Shown here: in pieces, positions 23,907-33,157 of the stretch
Layout of the letters: every line of letters begins with the position of its first letter
Numbering within the stretch: the stretch's first letter is position 1
NCBI RefSeq assembly: GCF_002102255.1
Contig: NZ_LQPH01000173.1
Location: 212,046 to 276,045 of the forward strand
DNA from: Mycobacterium nebraskense
GTDB taxonomy: Bacteria; Actinomycetota; Actinomycetes; Mycobacteriales; Mycobacteriaceae
Reading direction: 5' to 3'
DNA length: 64,000 nucleotides
The notes under the pieces: generated by a model
What the model was told of the DNA's origin: nothing
The model's database searches: none
The model's input: the letters and a program-made list of their open reading frames with translations, nothing else
Position numbers and translations under genes: made by a program

Positions 23907-25208
23907 TCATGCGCCCACCCCGCGGCGCTCGGCGGTGTACTCGCTGATCGCGCGGCGATAGCTGGCCAGCAGCGCATCGGTGGTGCTCTCCCAGGAGAAG
24001 GTGGCGGCATGCGCGGCGGCCGCGCGGCTCATCGCCTCGGCCTGCGGCGCGCGCAGGCGCAGCATCCGGTCCAGGGCGTCCGCCCACTGATCGACGTCAT
24101 GGCCGGACACCAGCGTGCCGGTGATCCCGTCACGCACGGCCACCGGCAGGCCGCCAACGGCGGCGGCCACCACCGGCGTGCCACATGCCTGCGCCTCGAC
24201 GGCTACCAGGCCGAACGACTCCGAATAGCTCGGCACGGCGACCAGGCTGGCGGCCTGGAACAAGGTGGCCAGGTCGGTGCGGGACTGCGGGGGCAGGAAC
24301 GTCACCCGCGCCGTGATGCCGAGCTCGTCGGCCAGCTGCCGCAGCCCGTCCGGGGAGGCCAGGCCGCTGCCCGACGGGCCGCCGGCCACCACGATCCGCA
24401 CGCCCGGCAGTTTCGCGGCGGCGCGCAGCACGATGTCGGGCGCCTTGAGCGGCTGAATCCGCCCGACGAACGCCACCACGTCCCCGTCGAGCGGCAACCC
24501 CAGCGCGGCCCGGGCCGCCCGTCGGTCACCCGGGCGGAACACCTCGAGATCCACTCCGGGGTGGACGACATCGATTCGCGCCGGGTCGGCGCGGTGGACC
24601 GAAATCAGTTGCCTGGCTTCGTCGTCGGTGTTGACGATCAGCCGGTCCGCCTCGTCGACGACCTGCTGCTCGCCGACCGTGCGCAGCGGCGGCTCGGGCG
24701 CGTCGCCCGCGGCCAGTGCCGCATTCTTGACCGCGGCGAGCGTGTGCGCGGTGTGCACCAGCGGCACTGCCCAGCGGTCGCGGGCCAGCCAGCCGACCTG
24801 TCCGGAGAGCCAGTAGTGCGAGTGCACGATGTCGTAGTAGCCCTGTTCGTGCGACGCTTCCGCGCGCAGCACCCCCGCGGCAAACGCGCACAGCTGCGTG
24901 GGCAGATCGTATTTGTCCAGGCCCTCGAACGGCCCCGCCACCACGTTGCGCACCAGCACGCCGTGCGCCACCCGCGCGACCGGCGGGTCGGCGGACGCGG
25001 TGGCCCGGGTGAAGATCTCCACCTCGATGCCCCGCCGCGCCAAGTGCAACGCAGTTTGCAGCACGTAGACGTTCATGCCCCCGGCGTCGCCCGTGCCCGG
25101 CTGGGCCAGTGGTGAGGTGTGCACCGCCAAGACTGCGACGCGGCGCGGTTTCAGCCGGAATACGTCATCGTGCCGCACTCTGACATCTTTACAGGACGTT
25201 TGGTTCAC
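23907..25208 (-). CDS. mshA: D-inositol-3-phosphate glycosyltransferase (mycothiol)
   Basis: A GT4-family glycosyltransferase joining UDP-GlcNAc to inositol-3-phosphate, the first step of mycothiol synthesis. The N-terminal VAVLAVHTSPLAQPGTGDAGGMNVY binds the acceptor. Further blocks are YYDIVHSHYWLSG, DVVHPGVDLEVFRPGDR, and the donor-site VPSYSESFGLVAVEAQACGTPVVA. The longest start is a GTG at 25208 (433 aa). A GTG at 25178, giving VRHDDVFRL, matches the M. avium protein as I remember it and may be the true start. It follows the ROK regulator by 29 nt. Confidence 0.95.
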   Translation of the reverse strand: MNQTSCKDVRVRHDDVFRLKPRRVAVLAVHTSPLAQPGTGDAGGMNVYVLQTALHLARRGIEVEIFTRATASADPPVARVAHGVLVRNVVAGPFEGLDKYDLPTQLCAFAAGVLRAEASHEQGYYDIVHSHYWLSGQVGWLARDRWAVPLVHTAHTLAAVKNAALAAGDAPEPPLRTVGEQQVVDEADRLIVNTDDEARQLISVHRADPARIDVVHPGVDLEVFRPGDRRAARAALGLPLDGDVVAFVGRIQPLKAPDIVLRAAAKLPGVRIVVAGGPSGSGLASPDGLRQLADELGITARVTFLPPQSRTDLATLFQAASLVAVPSYSESFGLVAVEAQACGTPVVAAAVGGLPVAVRDGITGTLVSGHDVDQWADALDRMLRLRAPQAEAMSRAAAAHAATFSWESTTDALLASYRRAISEYTAERRGVGA

Positions 25209-25237
25209 CAGCCCAACGCCCAGGACATGGCTTCGCC

Positions 25238-26557
25238 TTAAGCAGAAGACTCGTCGGCCGCGACGTCGCGCAGCCGCGGATTGAGCGCCCCGGCCCGCCG
25301 CATCGCGCCGAGCGGATCGGCGTACAGCCCGCCCAGCGACACGGTCCCCGCGCCGGCCTCCTGCACCCGGTTGCCGAAGACGGTGACGCGGATATCGCGC
25401 GGCGGCAACACCGAGTGTTCGGCGAATGCCGCCTCGACGTGCCCCATCGCCTCGGGATACTCGGTGAATGCCTGGCCACCGACCACCAGTGCGTCGGGGT
25501 TGAGCATGTCGCGCAGCAACGCCACCGCCCCCCCGAGCACGCGGCCCCGCTCGTTCAGCAGTTCTTTGGCCTGCCCGTTGCCGGCCCGGGCCACCCGCAG
25601 CAGGTCGGCGATGCCGGCGGCCGGTGCGTTGGCGCGGCCCGCGGGGGCAAACGGCAGGATCCGCAGCCGGCGTGCGGCGGCCAGCACCGCCTCGTCGCTG
25701 ACCGTGGATTCCAGCTGGCCGGTGCCGCCGAGCAGCTCAGAGTGCGCGGGCAGGGCCGCGATGGTGCCGGGACCGCTGGCCGGGCAGTGCACCCGTCCAC
25801 CGATCACCAGCGCGTAGCCCACGGTCTCGCGGGCGTAGACATACAAACTGGTAGGCGAGCTGGGCAGGAACCGTCGCATGCCGAGCAGTAGCTCGGCCCC
25901 GGCCATCGCGTCGACGTGCGAGGCCACCGATACGGGCAGTCCGAGCGCGTCGGCCAGCACGGGACCGACCGGCGCCTGCCGCCAGCCCAGCCGCGGGTGG
26001 TCGACGTGGCCGGTGGCGCTGTCGACGGTGCCACCGATCGCGACGCCGACCCACAGCGGGCGGCGCCGATGCCAGCGCCGCAGATAGCGGGCGGCGCTCT
26101 CGGCCAGCGACGCCAGCGCGGGCCCGGCGGGGCTGAGCGGTGTCGGCGTCTCGACGGTGTCGAGCGTGCGACCAAAGAGGTCGGTGGCCACGATGCTGGT
26201 GGTCCGGGCGCCGATATGGACGCCCAGCGTCACGAACGGTTCGTGGTTGACCTCGACCGGCACCCGTGGGCGGCCGATCGCTCCGGAGACGGCCAGGTCG
26301 GCGCGTTCCCGCAGCAAACCGGCTTCGAGCAGGGAAATGACTTGGCGGTTGACCGTCGCGATGCTCAGCGAGGTGACGCCGGCGATGACGTCACGCCCGA
26401 CCGGGCCCCGCAATCGGACGGCCCGGAAAACCGAGGCCGCCGCCGAGTCGGGGATATACAGTGCCGGCGGCACGATCTGACGGCGTACCGACCGGTGGCC
26501 CTTGTAGCCGGCATGGCTGGGCAAATGGAGAGTCTGAGTGAGGGTATTCGAGCGCAC
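25238..26557 (-). CDS. ROK-family transcriptional regulator (Rv0485-type)
   Basis: 439 aa. An N-terminal winged HTH (about 40-95: VFRAVRLRGPVGRDVIAGVT, SIATVNRQVISLLEAGLLRE) is fused to a ROK sugar-kinase-like domain. ATP/sugar-site-like elements include VGVAIGGTVDSATGHVDHPRL, and NPDALVVGGQAF near the end. The typical ROK zinc motif CxCGxxGC is absent, so it is probably not an active kinase. The M. tuberculosis homologue has been linked to expression of a PE/PPE pair. It lies just upstream of mshA on the same strand. Confidence 0.87.
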   Translation of the reverse strand: MRSNTLTQTLHLPSHAGYKGHRSVRRQIVPPALYIPDSAAASVFRAVRLRGPVGRDVIAGVTSLSIATVNRQVISLLEAGLLRERADLAVSGAIGRPRVPVEVNHEPFVTLGVHIGARTTSIVATDLFGRTLDTVETPTPLSPAGPALASLAESAARYLRRWHRRRPLWVGVAIGGTVDSATGHVDHPRLGWRQAPVGPVLADALGLPVSVASHVDAMAGAELLLGMRRFLPSSPTSLYVYARETVGYALVIGGRVHCPASGPGTIAALPAHSELLGGTGQLESTVSDEAVLAAARRLRILPFAPAGRANAPAAGIADLLRVARAGNGQAKELLNERGRVLGGAVALLRDMLNPDALVVGGQAFTEYPEAMGHVEAAFAEHSVLPPRDIRVTVFGNRVQEAGAGTVSLGGLYADPLGAMRRAGALNPRLRDVAADESSA

Positions 26558-26729
26558 GAGCGTCCTTTTGTCCGATTTTTCTGGCCGTCACTGGCCACAC
26601 CTGAAAGTCAGGAGCGGCAAAGTGCGCGACAACAACACGCACCCGCCGCGCAAAGACACGCGGTGGTGGTGCTGGACAGGGCGCTGAGGTGCACACCGAA
26701 AACTTAGCACGTTCACTAAGGTTGCTTCG
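26558..26729. promoter_or_regulatory. Divergent promoter region, ROK regulator and SDR, with an inverted repeat
   Basis: 172 nt between divergent starts. CTTAG (26703-26707) and CTAAG (26716-26720) form an inverted repeat with 8-nt spacing, ending 9 nt before the SDR start codon. It is a candidate operator, possibly for the ROK regulator, with weak support. Confidence 0.4.
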
Positions 26730-27479
26730 ATGGCTGGAAATGTCAGGAATGAACGCGTCGCGGTCGTCACGGGCGCCAGCTCCGGAATCGGGGAGGCTAC
26801 CGCCCAGACCCTTGCTGGGCAGGGCTTTCACGTGGTCGCGGTGGCGCGCCGGGCGGACCGGATCAACGCCCTGGCCAGGGAGGTCGGCGGAACGGCCATT
26901 GTGGCCGACGTCACTGACGACGCGTCGGTCGCGGCTCTCGCCGACGAATTGAGCCGGGTCGACGTGCTGGTCAACAACGCCGGCGGCGCCCGCGGGCTGG
27001 CACCGGTCGCCGACTCCGACCTCGAGCACTGGCGGTGGATGTGGGAGACCAACGTGATGGGCACGCTGCGGGTCACCCGAGCCCTGCTGCCCAAGCTCAT
27101 CGACTCCGGCGACGGCCTGATCGTCACGGTGACTTCCGTTGCGGCACTTGAGGTTTACGATGGGGGCGCCGGGTATACGGCGGCGAAGCACGCCCAGGGG
27201 GCGCTGCATCGCACGCTGCGCGGCGAGCTGCTGGGTAAGCCGGTGCGGCTCACCGAGATCGCGCCGGGTGCGGTCGAGACCGAGTTTTCGCTGGTTCGCT
27301 TCGACGGCGATCAACAACGCGCCGACTCCGTCTACACCGGCATCACTCCGCTGGTTGCCGAAGATGTCGCCGAGGTGATCGGCTTCGTGGCCTCGCGGCC
27401 GCCCCACGTAGATCTCGACCTGATCGTCATGAAGCCGCGCGACCAGGCGTCGGCCACCCGCTTTAACCGCTGGGGCTAG
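26730..27479 (+). CDS. Short-chain dehydrogenase/reductase (Rv0484c-type)
   Basis: A 249-aa classical SDR, NAD(P)-dependent oxidoreductase. TGASSGIGEATAQTL is the cofactor loop, NNAGGARG follows, and the catalytic Ser/Tyr/Lys are in VTSVAALEVYDGGAGYTAAKHAQ. The substrate is unknown. Its stop overlaps the convergent transpeptidase gene stop by 17 nt. Confidence 0.9.
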   Translation: MAGNVRNERVAVVTGASSGIGEATAQTLAGQGFHVVAVARRADRINALAREVGGTAIVADVTDDASVAALADELSRVDVLVNNAGGARGLAPVADSDLEHWRWMWETNVMGTLRVTRALLPKLIDSGDGLIVTVTSVAALEVYDGGAGYTAAKHAQGALHRTLRGELLGKPVRLTEIAPGAVETEFSLVRFDGDQQRADSVYTGITPLVAEDVAEVIGFVASRPPHVDLDLIVMKPRDQASATRFNRWG

Positions 27480-28785
27480 CGGTCGTGGTCGTCGTCGTGG
27501 GCGTGCCGGACAGGCTCGGGGCGGTCGACGGGGTGACCGGCGCGGTCACCGGAATCTGCGTGGACGGCGGACGCGCGGTGGGCGGTGGCAGCGCCGACAT
27601 GGCGACCCAGGTGTCCCAGTCGACTGCCCAGTCCCAGATGTCGCCGTCGGAGTAGGACAGCTGGATCGAGCTGCCCGTCACCTCGACCGGGTCGCCGTAC
27701 ATCGCCGTCTGGTAGTACTGCTCCGCATCGCCCGTCGACAGGTTGATGCAGCCGTTGGTCACGTTGGTGTTGCCCTGCGCGCCGGCGCTCGAAGGGTTGG
27801 CGTGGATGAACTCGCCGTTGTTGGAGATCCGCACCGCCCAGCGTTCGTGCACGTGGCTGTAGCCGGCTGCGGGGTTGGACATGTAGAAGTCGGCGTACTT
27901 CTCGGTGACCACGTGGATGCCGTTGCGGGTGACGTTGCGCGCCTTGTCGGCCTCGCCGTAGCTGCACGGGAAGTCCATGATGACGCCCTCGTCCCTGACC
28001 ACCTGGATGCGGTGCGACGAGACCTCGGCCTTCACCACCTGCTTGCGACCGATCTGGACGTTCAGCGAGATGTCCTCGGACCCGTACGCGCTGTCGCCGA
28101 ACGGCAGGCCGTACAGCTTGGCCTCGACGTTGACGGTAGTGCCCGCGGGGTAGTACTCGCGGGTGCGCCAGTGCACCCGGGCGCCCTGCGCCTCGTCGGG
28201 CAGCCACGCCCAGCTGCCCTCGACGGGCGGATTCGTGGTGACGGTCAGCGCCTTCTCGACGGCGGCCTTGTCGGTGATCGGCGCGTCGAACTGGATGATG
28301 ATCGGCGCCGCGACCCCGACGGTCTGGCCGTCAGCCAGTTGGAATGCCCCACCGATCTTCTTGGTGGGCGACACCGTGGTGAACTTGCCCGCGACCGGGA
28401 TCGCCTTGCCGTCGTGCCCGACGGCCGAGCCGCTCCAGGTGTAGGTCGCGTCGTAGCCGAGCGACTCGGTGGTGGTGTACACGGTGCGGTCGGAGTTGAA
28501 CCTGCCCGCCACGGCCTTGCCCGCGGAATTCGTGAGGGCGACGTGCTGGAACCAGCCGTCGCTGATCTCGACGCTGATCGGCGCGATCGGCACCACGTTT
28601 TCGGTCTTATCGGCCGGCTGGAACTTCAGCTGCGGCGCGGGCTGCTCCTTCTTCTCGGCCTGTTTGGCCGGATTGCCGCCGCAGGAGGCCAACAGGCTCG
28701 GGGCTAACACCCCCAGCCCGAGGGTCGCCAAAGCCACACGCCGGTTGATCGGCGGCGGGGTGTGCGACGTGCTCACAAGAGTCAA
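27463..28785 (-). CDS. lprQ: L,D-transpeptidase lipoprotein (LprQ / LdtMt-type)
   Basis: A 440-aa exported lipoprotein that forms 3-3 cross-links in peptidoglycan. The lipobox is LLASC with C35, after a twin-Arg-containing, moderately hydrophobic signal (RRVALATLGLGVLAPS). Ig-like domains follow (about 60-250). The YkuD catalytic domain has H328 and nucleophile C346 in FIHANPSSAGAQGNTNVTNGC-type context. The C-terminus is a Pro/Thr-rich tail. It is the Rv0483 homologue next to murB (72 nt upstream), so the two envelope genes may be cotranscribed. Confidence 0.93.
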   Translation of the reverse strand: MTLVSTSHTPPPINRRVALATLGLGVLAPSLLASCGGNPAKQAEKKEQPAPQLKFQPADKTENVVPIAPISVEISDGWFQHVALTNSAGKAVAGRFNSDRTVYTTTESLGYDATYTWSGSAVGHDGKAIPVAGKFTTVSPTKKIGGAFQLADGQTVGVAAPIIIQFDAPITDKAAVEKALTVTTNPPVEGSWAWLPDEAQGARVHWRTREYYPAGTTVNVEAKLYGLPFGDSAYGSEDISLNVQIGRKQVVKAEVSSHRIQVVRDEGVIMDFPCSYGEADKARNVTRNGIHVVTEKYADFYMSNPAAGYSHVHERWAVRISNNGEFIHANPSSAGAQGNTNVTNGCINLSTGDAEQYYQTAMYGDPVEVTGSSIQLSYSDGDIWDWAVDWDTWVAMSALPPPTARPPSTQIPVTAPVTPSTAPSLSGTPTTTTTTASPSG

Positions 28786-28857
28786 AGATACCGGGCAAAA
28801 TCCATCAACCCCGCCGAGACAAATCGGGTTCGGGCCAGTCGTGGGAAGGATTCGCAG

Positions 28858-29973
28858 CTATAGCCTGCAGCCGAGCAGAACGGGTTCGGGTTTCAATGTG
28901 ACACCAAACACATCACGAACTCCGTCGCGGATGATGCGGGCCAGTGCGATCACCTCTTCTGTGGTGGCGCCGCCGCGGTTGGTCAGCGCCAGCGCATGCT
29001 TGGTGGACAGCCGGCACCGGGCCGTCGGATCGTCGGGATAACCCTTGGCGAAGCCGGCCAGCTCCACCAACCAGCCGGCGGCCAGCTTGACGCCGTCCGG
29101 TGCCGGGTAGTGCGGAACCGGCCCCTGGACATCTCCGACGCTCCCGGCCAGCCGCTCGTACACCTCGGGTGCGACCACCGGGTTGGTGAAGAACGAACCC
29201 ACGCTCCAGGTGTCGTGGTCGTCCGGGTCGAGCACCATGCCCTTGCGGCCCCGCAGCGTCAGCACCGCCTGGCGGACCTGCTGCGGGTCGGCGCGCTCGC
29301 CGCCGCTCACCCCCAGCGCGGCGGCAAGCTCGCCGTAGCGCAGCGGTGCGCTGCGGCCCGACGCGTCCAGCGCGAACTCGACTTCCAGTACGACCCAAGG
29401 GATTTCGAGCCCGTCGTGGGCGGCCTGCTTGAACACGCTGGTGCGGTAGCCGAAGCCGAGCTCGTTGCCCGGCACCCAGCGGACCTCCCCGCTGCCGCGG
29501 TCCAGCATCCGGACCCGGGTGATGGTGTCGGCGACTTCCGCACCGTAGGCCCCGACGTTTTGCACCGGGGTGGCCCCCGCCGATCCGGGGATGCCGGACA
29601 GGCATTCCAGCCCACCCAGACCGTGCTCGATGGTGCGGACCACCACGTCGTCCCACACCGCGCCCGCCTCCGCGCGCACCAGGTTGCCGTCGATGGTGAT
29701 GCCGCTGTTGGCCAATCGCACCGCGGTCAGGTCGGTCAGGGTGTCGGCGATCACCAGGTTGGAACCGCCGGCGAACACCAACACCGGGGGCTGGTCTCCC
29801 CCGCGGCGTTCGGCATCCAGCTCCCGCACGACGGCGACCACCTGTTCGGTGCTGGTGCAGGTGATCAGGCGGCGGGCGACCGGCCCGACCCGCAACGTCG
29901 TCAGCGGCGCGAGCGACACCGCCTCGGCGACATGCGCACCGGCGAATGTTGAACCGGCATCGCTGGATTTCAT
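28858..29973 (-). CDS. murB: UDP-N-acetylenolpyruvoylglucosamine reductase
   Basis: A 371-aa FAD enzyme reducing UDP-GlcNAc-enolpyruvate to UDP-MurNAc with NADPH. The FAD-binding domain has LTTLRVGPVARRLI, VFAGGSNLVIAD and GLECLSGIPGSAGATPVQNVGAYG. The catalytic Ser region is SVGSFFTNPVV, and the C-terminus has STKHALALTNRGGAT. The ATG at 29973 gives the family N-terminus; an ATG at 29994 lies upstream. Only 26 nt separate it from the divergent DUF2505 gene. Confidence 0.96.
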   Translation of the reverse strand: MKSSDAGSTFAGAHVAEAVSLAPLTTLRVGPVARRLITCTSTEQVVAVVRELDAERRGGDQPPVLVFAGGSNLVIADTLTDLTAVRLANSGITIDGNLVRAEAGAVWDDVVVRTIEHGLGGLECLSGIPGSAGATPVQNVGAYGAEVADTITRVRMLDRGSGEVRWVPGNELGFGYRTSVFKQAAHDGLEIPWVVLEVEFALDASGRSAPLRYGELAAALGVSGGERADPQQVRQAVLTLRGRKGMVLDPDDHDTWSVGSFFTNPVVAPEVYERLAGSVGDVQGPVPHYPAPDGVKLAAGWLVELAGFAKGYPDDPTARCRLSTKHALALTNRGGATTEEVIALARIIRDGVRDVFGVTLKPEPVLLGCRL

Positions 29974-29999
29974 GGCCCGTAACGGTAGCCTCACCTGCT

Positions 30000-30524
30000 A
30001 TGCCGCGTTCATTCGACTTGTCGGCCGACTACGACGGCAGCGTTGAAGAGGTCCATCGGGCGTTCACGGACGAGACCTATTGGCGGGCACGGCTGGCCGG
30101 ATCCGGTGTCGACTTCGCCACGCTGGAGTCGATGCGGGTCGGTGGCGAAACCGGGGACGACGACACCGTCGAGGTCGTCACCGTGCAGGTGATCCATAGT
30201 CACAAGCTGCCCGGGATGGTCACGCAGCTGCACAACGGTGATCTCCGCATCAGGCGCGAGGAAATCTGGGGACCGGTCGCCGACGGCGCCGCGCAGGGTT
30301 CCGTCGTCGGCTCGATTTTGGACGCCCCGGTGAATCTCACCGGCAAGGCCATGCTGTTGCCGATCCTGCAGACGGGCGGCGCCCGGCTGACGTTCCGGGC
30401 CACCGTCCAGGTGCGTATCCCGATCATCGGCGGCAAGCTGGAGAACATCATCAGAACCCGACTCGCCGAGCTGGTGGCGGCAGAGCAGCGGTTCACCACG
30501 GAATGGATCGCCAAACCGGCCTGA
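30000..30524 (+). CDS. DUF2505 protein (Rv0481c-type)
   Basis: 174 aa, related to the SRPBCC/START helix-grip fold: PRSFDLSADYDGSVEEVHRAFTDETYWRARLAGSG at the start, beta strands in the middle and a long C-terminal helix (IIRTRLAELVAAEQRFTTEWIA). It probably binds a hydrophobic ligand. It is conserved in actinobacteria with no firm function. It lies 26 nt from divergent murB and 25 nt before the nitrilase gene. Confidence 0.82.
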   Translation: MPRSFDLSADYDGSVEEVHRAFTDETYWRARLAGSGVDFATLESMRVGGETGDDDTVEVVTVQVIHSHKLPGMVTQLHNGDLRIRREEIWGPVADGAAQGSVVGSILDAPVNLTGKAMLLPILQTGGARLTFRATVQVRIPIIGGKLENIIRTRLAELVAAEQRFTTEWIAKPA

Positions 30525-30549
30525 GGAGGCCGAGCCTAAGCTGACGCCC

Positions 30550-31380
30550 ATGCGAATCGCGTTGGCGCAAATCCTCAGCGGCACCGATCCGGCGGCGAAC
30601 TTAGAGCTGGTGCGCGAGTACAGCGGCCGGGCCGCCGACGCGGGCGCGCAGTTGGTGGTGTTCCCGGAGGCGACCATGTGCCGGTTCGGCGTTCCGCTGG
30701 CGCCGATCGCCGAGCCGGTCGACGGGCCGTGGGCGACCGGTGTGCGGCGGGTCGCGACCGACCGCGGGATCACGGTGGTCGCCGGCATGTTCACCCCGGC
30801 CGGGGACGGACGGGTGAAGAATACGCTGATCGCGGCCGGTCCGGGCAGTCCCAACGACCCCGACGCGCACTACGACAAGATCCACCTCTACGACGCCTTC
30901 GGCTTCACCGAGTCGCGCACCGTCGCGCCCGGCCGCGAACCGGTGGTGATCACGGTCGCCGGCGTCCGGGTGGGGTTGACCGTCTGCTACGACATCCGTT
31001 TCCCGGGGCTGTACACCGAGCTGGCCCGTCGCGGCGCCCAGCTGATCGCCGTCTGCGCGTCCTGGGGTGCGGGCCCCGGCAAGCTCGACCAGTGGATGCT
31101 CTTGGCGCGGGCCCGCGCGCTCGACTCGACGAGCTACGTCGCCGCGGCCGGCCAGGCCGACCCGGGCGAGTCGCTGACCGCGTCGGGCGCGCCCACCGGG
31201 GTGGGTGGCAGCCTGGTGGCCTCCCCGTTCGGCGAAGTCGTCGCGTCGGCCGGCTCCGGGCCGCAGTTGGTGGTCGCCGACATCGACGTCGACCGGGTCG
31301 CCAAGGCTCGCGAGAGCATCGCGGTGCTGCGCAACCACTCAGATTTCGCTCAGCTCGATAGGGCAGAATCAGTCGGGTGA
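30550..31380 (+). CDS. Nitrilase-superfamily amidase (omega-amidase-like)
   Basis: A 276-aa carbon-nitrogen hydrolase. The catalytic triad is visible: E40 in VVFPEATMCRFG, K110 in HYDKIHLYDAFGF and C146 in VGLTVCYDIRFPG. The YDxxHLYDAFGF segment resembles omega-amidase/deaminated-glutathione amidase branches. It is Rv0480c-type. Its stop overlaps the start of the next gene (GTGA at 31377-31380), so the two are coupled. Confidence 0.88.
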   Translation: MRIALAQILSGTDPAANLELVREYSGRAADAGAQLVVFPEATMCRFGVPLAPIAEPVDGPWATGVRRVATDRGITVVAGMFTPAGDGRVKNTLIAAGPGSPNDPDAHYDKIHLYDAFGFTESRTVAPGREPVVITVAGVRVGLTVCYDIRFPGLYTELARRGAQLIAVCASWGAGPGKLDQWMLLARARALDSTSYVAAAGQADPGESLTASGAPTGVGGSLVASPFGEVVASAGSGPQLVVADIDVDRVAKARESIAVLRNHSDFAQLDRAESVG

Positions 31381-32414
31381 CGAACCCACAAGGACCGCCG
31401 AACCAGGACCCGTCGAGGTGGGGCCGTCCCGGCAACCAGGGCCCCTTCGGCCAGCCCCCCACCGAGCGGCCGACCGAGCGGATCAGCACCGGTGGCCCGG
31501 CCCCTGCGCCGCCGCCCCCGGCTCCCGGTCCGCCGCCGGGTCAGACCGAACGGATCGGCACGCCGCCGCCGAACATGCAGCAGCCCGACTACCGGCCGCC
31601 GCCGCCCATCCCGCCCGCGGGGCCGACGGAGAAGCTGGCCACTCCCGGCGACGAGCCGACGCCGGGGAAGAAGCGTCGCTTCCTGCGTGACCCGCTCTCG
31701 GTGGTGCTGGTCTGCATCATCGTGGTCTGCCTGGTGATCGCCGGGCTGGTCGGGGCCGAGCTGTACGTCCGTCATGTCGCCAACAGCAAGGTCGCCGAGG
31801 CGGTGGCGTGCGAGGTCAAGGACCAGGCCACCGCGTCGTTCGGGGTGGCGCCGTTGATGCTGTGGCAGCAACTCACCAAGCACTACACCAACATCTCGGT
31901 GTCGTCGGCCGGCAACCAGGTCCGCGACGCCAAGGGCATGAAGATCGACATCAACATCCGCAACGTCCAGCTCAAGGACACGCAGGACTCCAAGGGCACC
32001 ATCGGATCGCTGGATGCGACCGTCACCTGGACGTCGGACGGCATCAAGGAATCAGTCCAGAACGCGATTCCGGTGCTGGGCCCCTTCGTCACCAACACGG
32101 TGACCACGCATCCCAACGACGGCACCATCGAGATGAAGGGCATGCTGGACAACCTCACCACCAGGCCGGTGGTGTCGGGCACCGGCCTGCAGCTGCAGAT
32201 CGTCAGCTTCAATGCGCTCGGCTTCACGATGCCCAAGGAGTCGGTGCAGTCGACCCTGGACGACTTCACCTCGAACTTCACCAAGAACTACCCGTTGGGC
32301 ATCCACGCGGATAGCGTGCAGGTCACCTCTAGCGGCGTGACCAGCCACTTCTCGACGCAGAACGCAAGCATCCCCACCGGCAACAACAACGACCCCTGCT
32401 TCGCAAACCTCTGA
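31377..32414 (+). CDS. Proline-rich membrane-anchored DUF2993 protein (Rv0479c-type)
   Basis: 345 aa. Residues 1 to about 100 are Pro-rich and disordered, with TERISTGGP / TERIGTPPP / TEKLATPGD repeats. One transmembrane segment follows (LSVVLVCIIVVCLVIAGLVG, about 107-127). The rest is an extracytoplasmic DUF2993 domain, the fold of the mannosyltransferase-associated LmeA protein. It may bind lipid or assist glycolipid maturation (inference). The start is GTG at 31377, coupled to the amidase gene. Confidence 0.8.
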   Translation: MTNPQGPPNQDPSRWGRPGNQGPFGQPPTERPTERISTGGPAPAPPPPAPGPPPGQTERIGTPPPNMQQPDYRPPPPIPPAGPTEKLATPGDEPTPGKKRRFLRDPLSVVLVCIIVVCLVIAGLVGAELYVRHVANSKVAEAVACEVKDQATASFGVAPLMLWQQLTKHYTNISVSSAGNQVRDAKGMKIDINIRNVQLKDTQDSKGTIGSLDATVTWTSDGIKESVQNAIPVLGPFVTNTVTTHPNDGTIEMKGMLDNLTTRPVVSGTGLQLQIVSFNALGFTMPKESVQSTLDDFTSNFTKNYPLGIHADSVQVTSSGVTSHFSTQNASIPTGNNNDPCFANL

Positions 32415-32479
32415 CCCCAGGGGCCTAACCCGTCCGGTAACGATGCGCGCCGGCACGGCGGGCTGAGGCGCCGGACAGC

Positions 32480-33157
32480 CTAACCAAGCCCGTCGAGCAC
32501 CGCACGGGTGCCGGACAGGCCGAGCCGGGTGGCACCCGCGTCCAGCATCGCGAGCGCGTCCGCGGTGGTGCGGATGCCGCCGCTGGCCTTGACGCCCAAC
32601 CGGCCGCCGACGGTCTGACTCATCACGGCGACCGCACGCACCGACGCGCCGCCCGCGGGATGGAATCCGGTCGAGGTTTTGACGAAGTCGGCACCGGCGT
32701 CCTCGGCCGCGCGGCACACCTGCACCAGCGTGCCCCCGTCCGTCCCCGATAACAGCACCGCCGACTCCACTATCACCTTCAGCACGGCACCGGGGACGGC
32801 GGCGCGCACGGCCGCGATGTCGGCCCGCACCCCGTCAATGTCTCCGGCCTGCGCGGCGCCGATGTCGATGACCATGTCGACCTCGACGGCGCCGGATGCC
32901 ACGGCCTGTTCGGCCTCGTGCGCCTTGACCGCCGAAATGTGCTTGCCCGACGGGAAACCCGCCACGCTCGCCACCGGGAGGCCTCCCCCGGCTCGCACCG
33001 CGACCGGAACCATCGACGGCGAGACGCACACGGCGTAAACGCCCAATTCGGCGGCCTCGGCGACAAGGGCGGCCACGTCGGCCTCGGTGGCCTCGGGCTT
33101 GAGCAGGGTGTGGTCGATCACCGCCGCCAGCTGGGCGCGGGTGGGTTTGCTCGCCAC
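32480..33157 (-). CDS. deoC: Deoxyribose-phosphate aldolase
   Basis: A 225-aa class I aldolase cleaving deoxyribose-5-phosphate to glyceraldehyde-3-phosphate and acetaldehyde. The Schiff-base Lys is K160 in ADFVKTSTGF; D95 (VEVDMVID) and the second Lys in GVKASGGIR are conserved. IDHTLLKPEAT opens the barrel. The start GTG at 33157 overlaps the last base of the upstream TAG, giving tight coupling to the secreted DUF2599 gene. Confidence 0.95.
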   Translation of the reverse strand: MASKPTRAQLAAVIDHTLLKPEATEADVAALVAEAAELGVYAVCVSPSMVPVAVRAGGGLPVASVAGFPSGKHISAVKAHEAEQAVASGAVEVDMVIDIGAAQAGDIDGVRADIAAVRAAVPGAVLKVIVESAVLLSGTDGGTLVQVCRAAEDAGADFVKTSTGFHPAGGASVRAVAVMSQTVGGRLGVKASGGIRTTADALAMLDAGATRLGLSGTRAVLDGLG

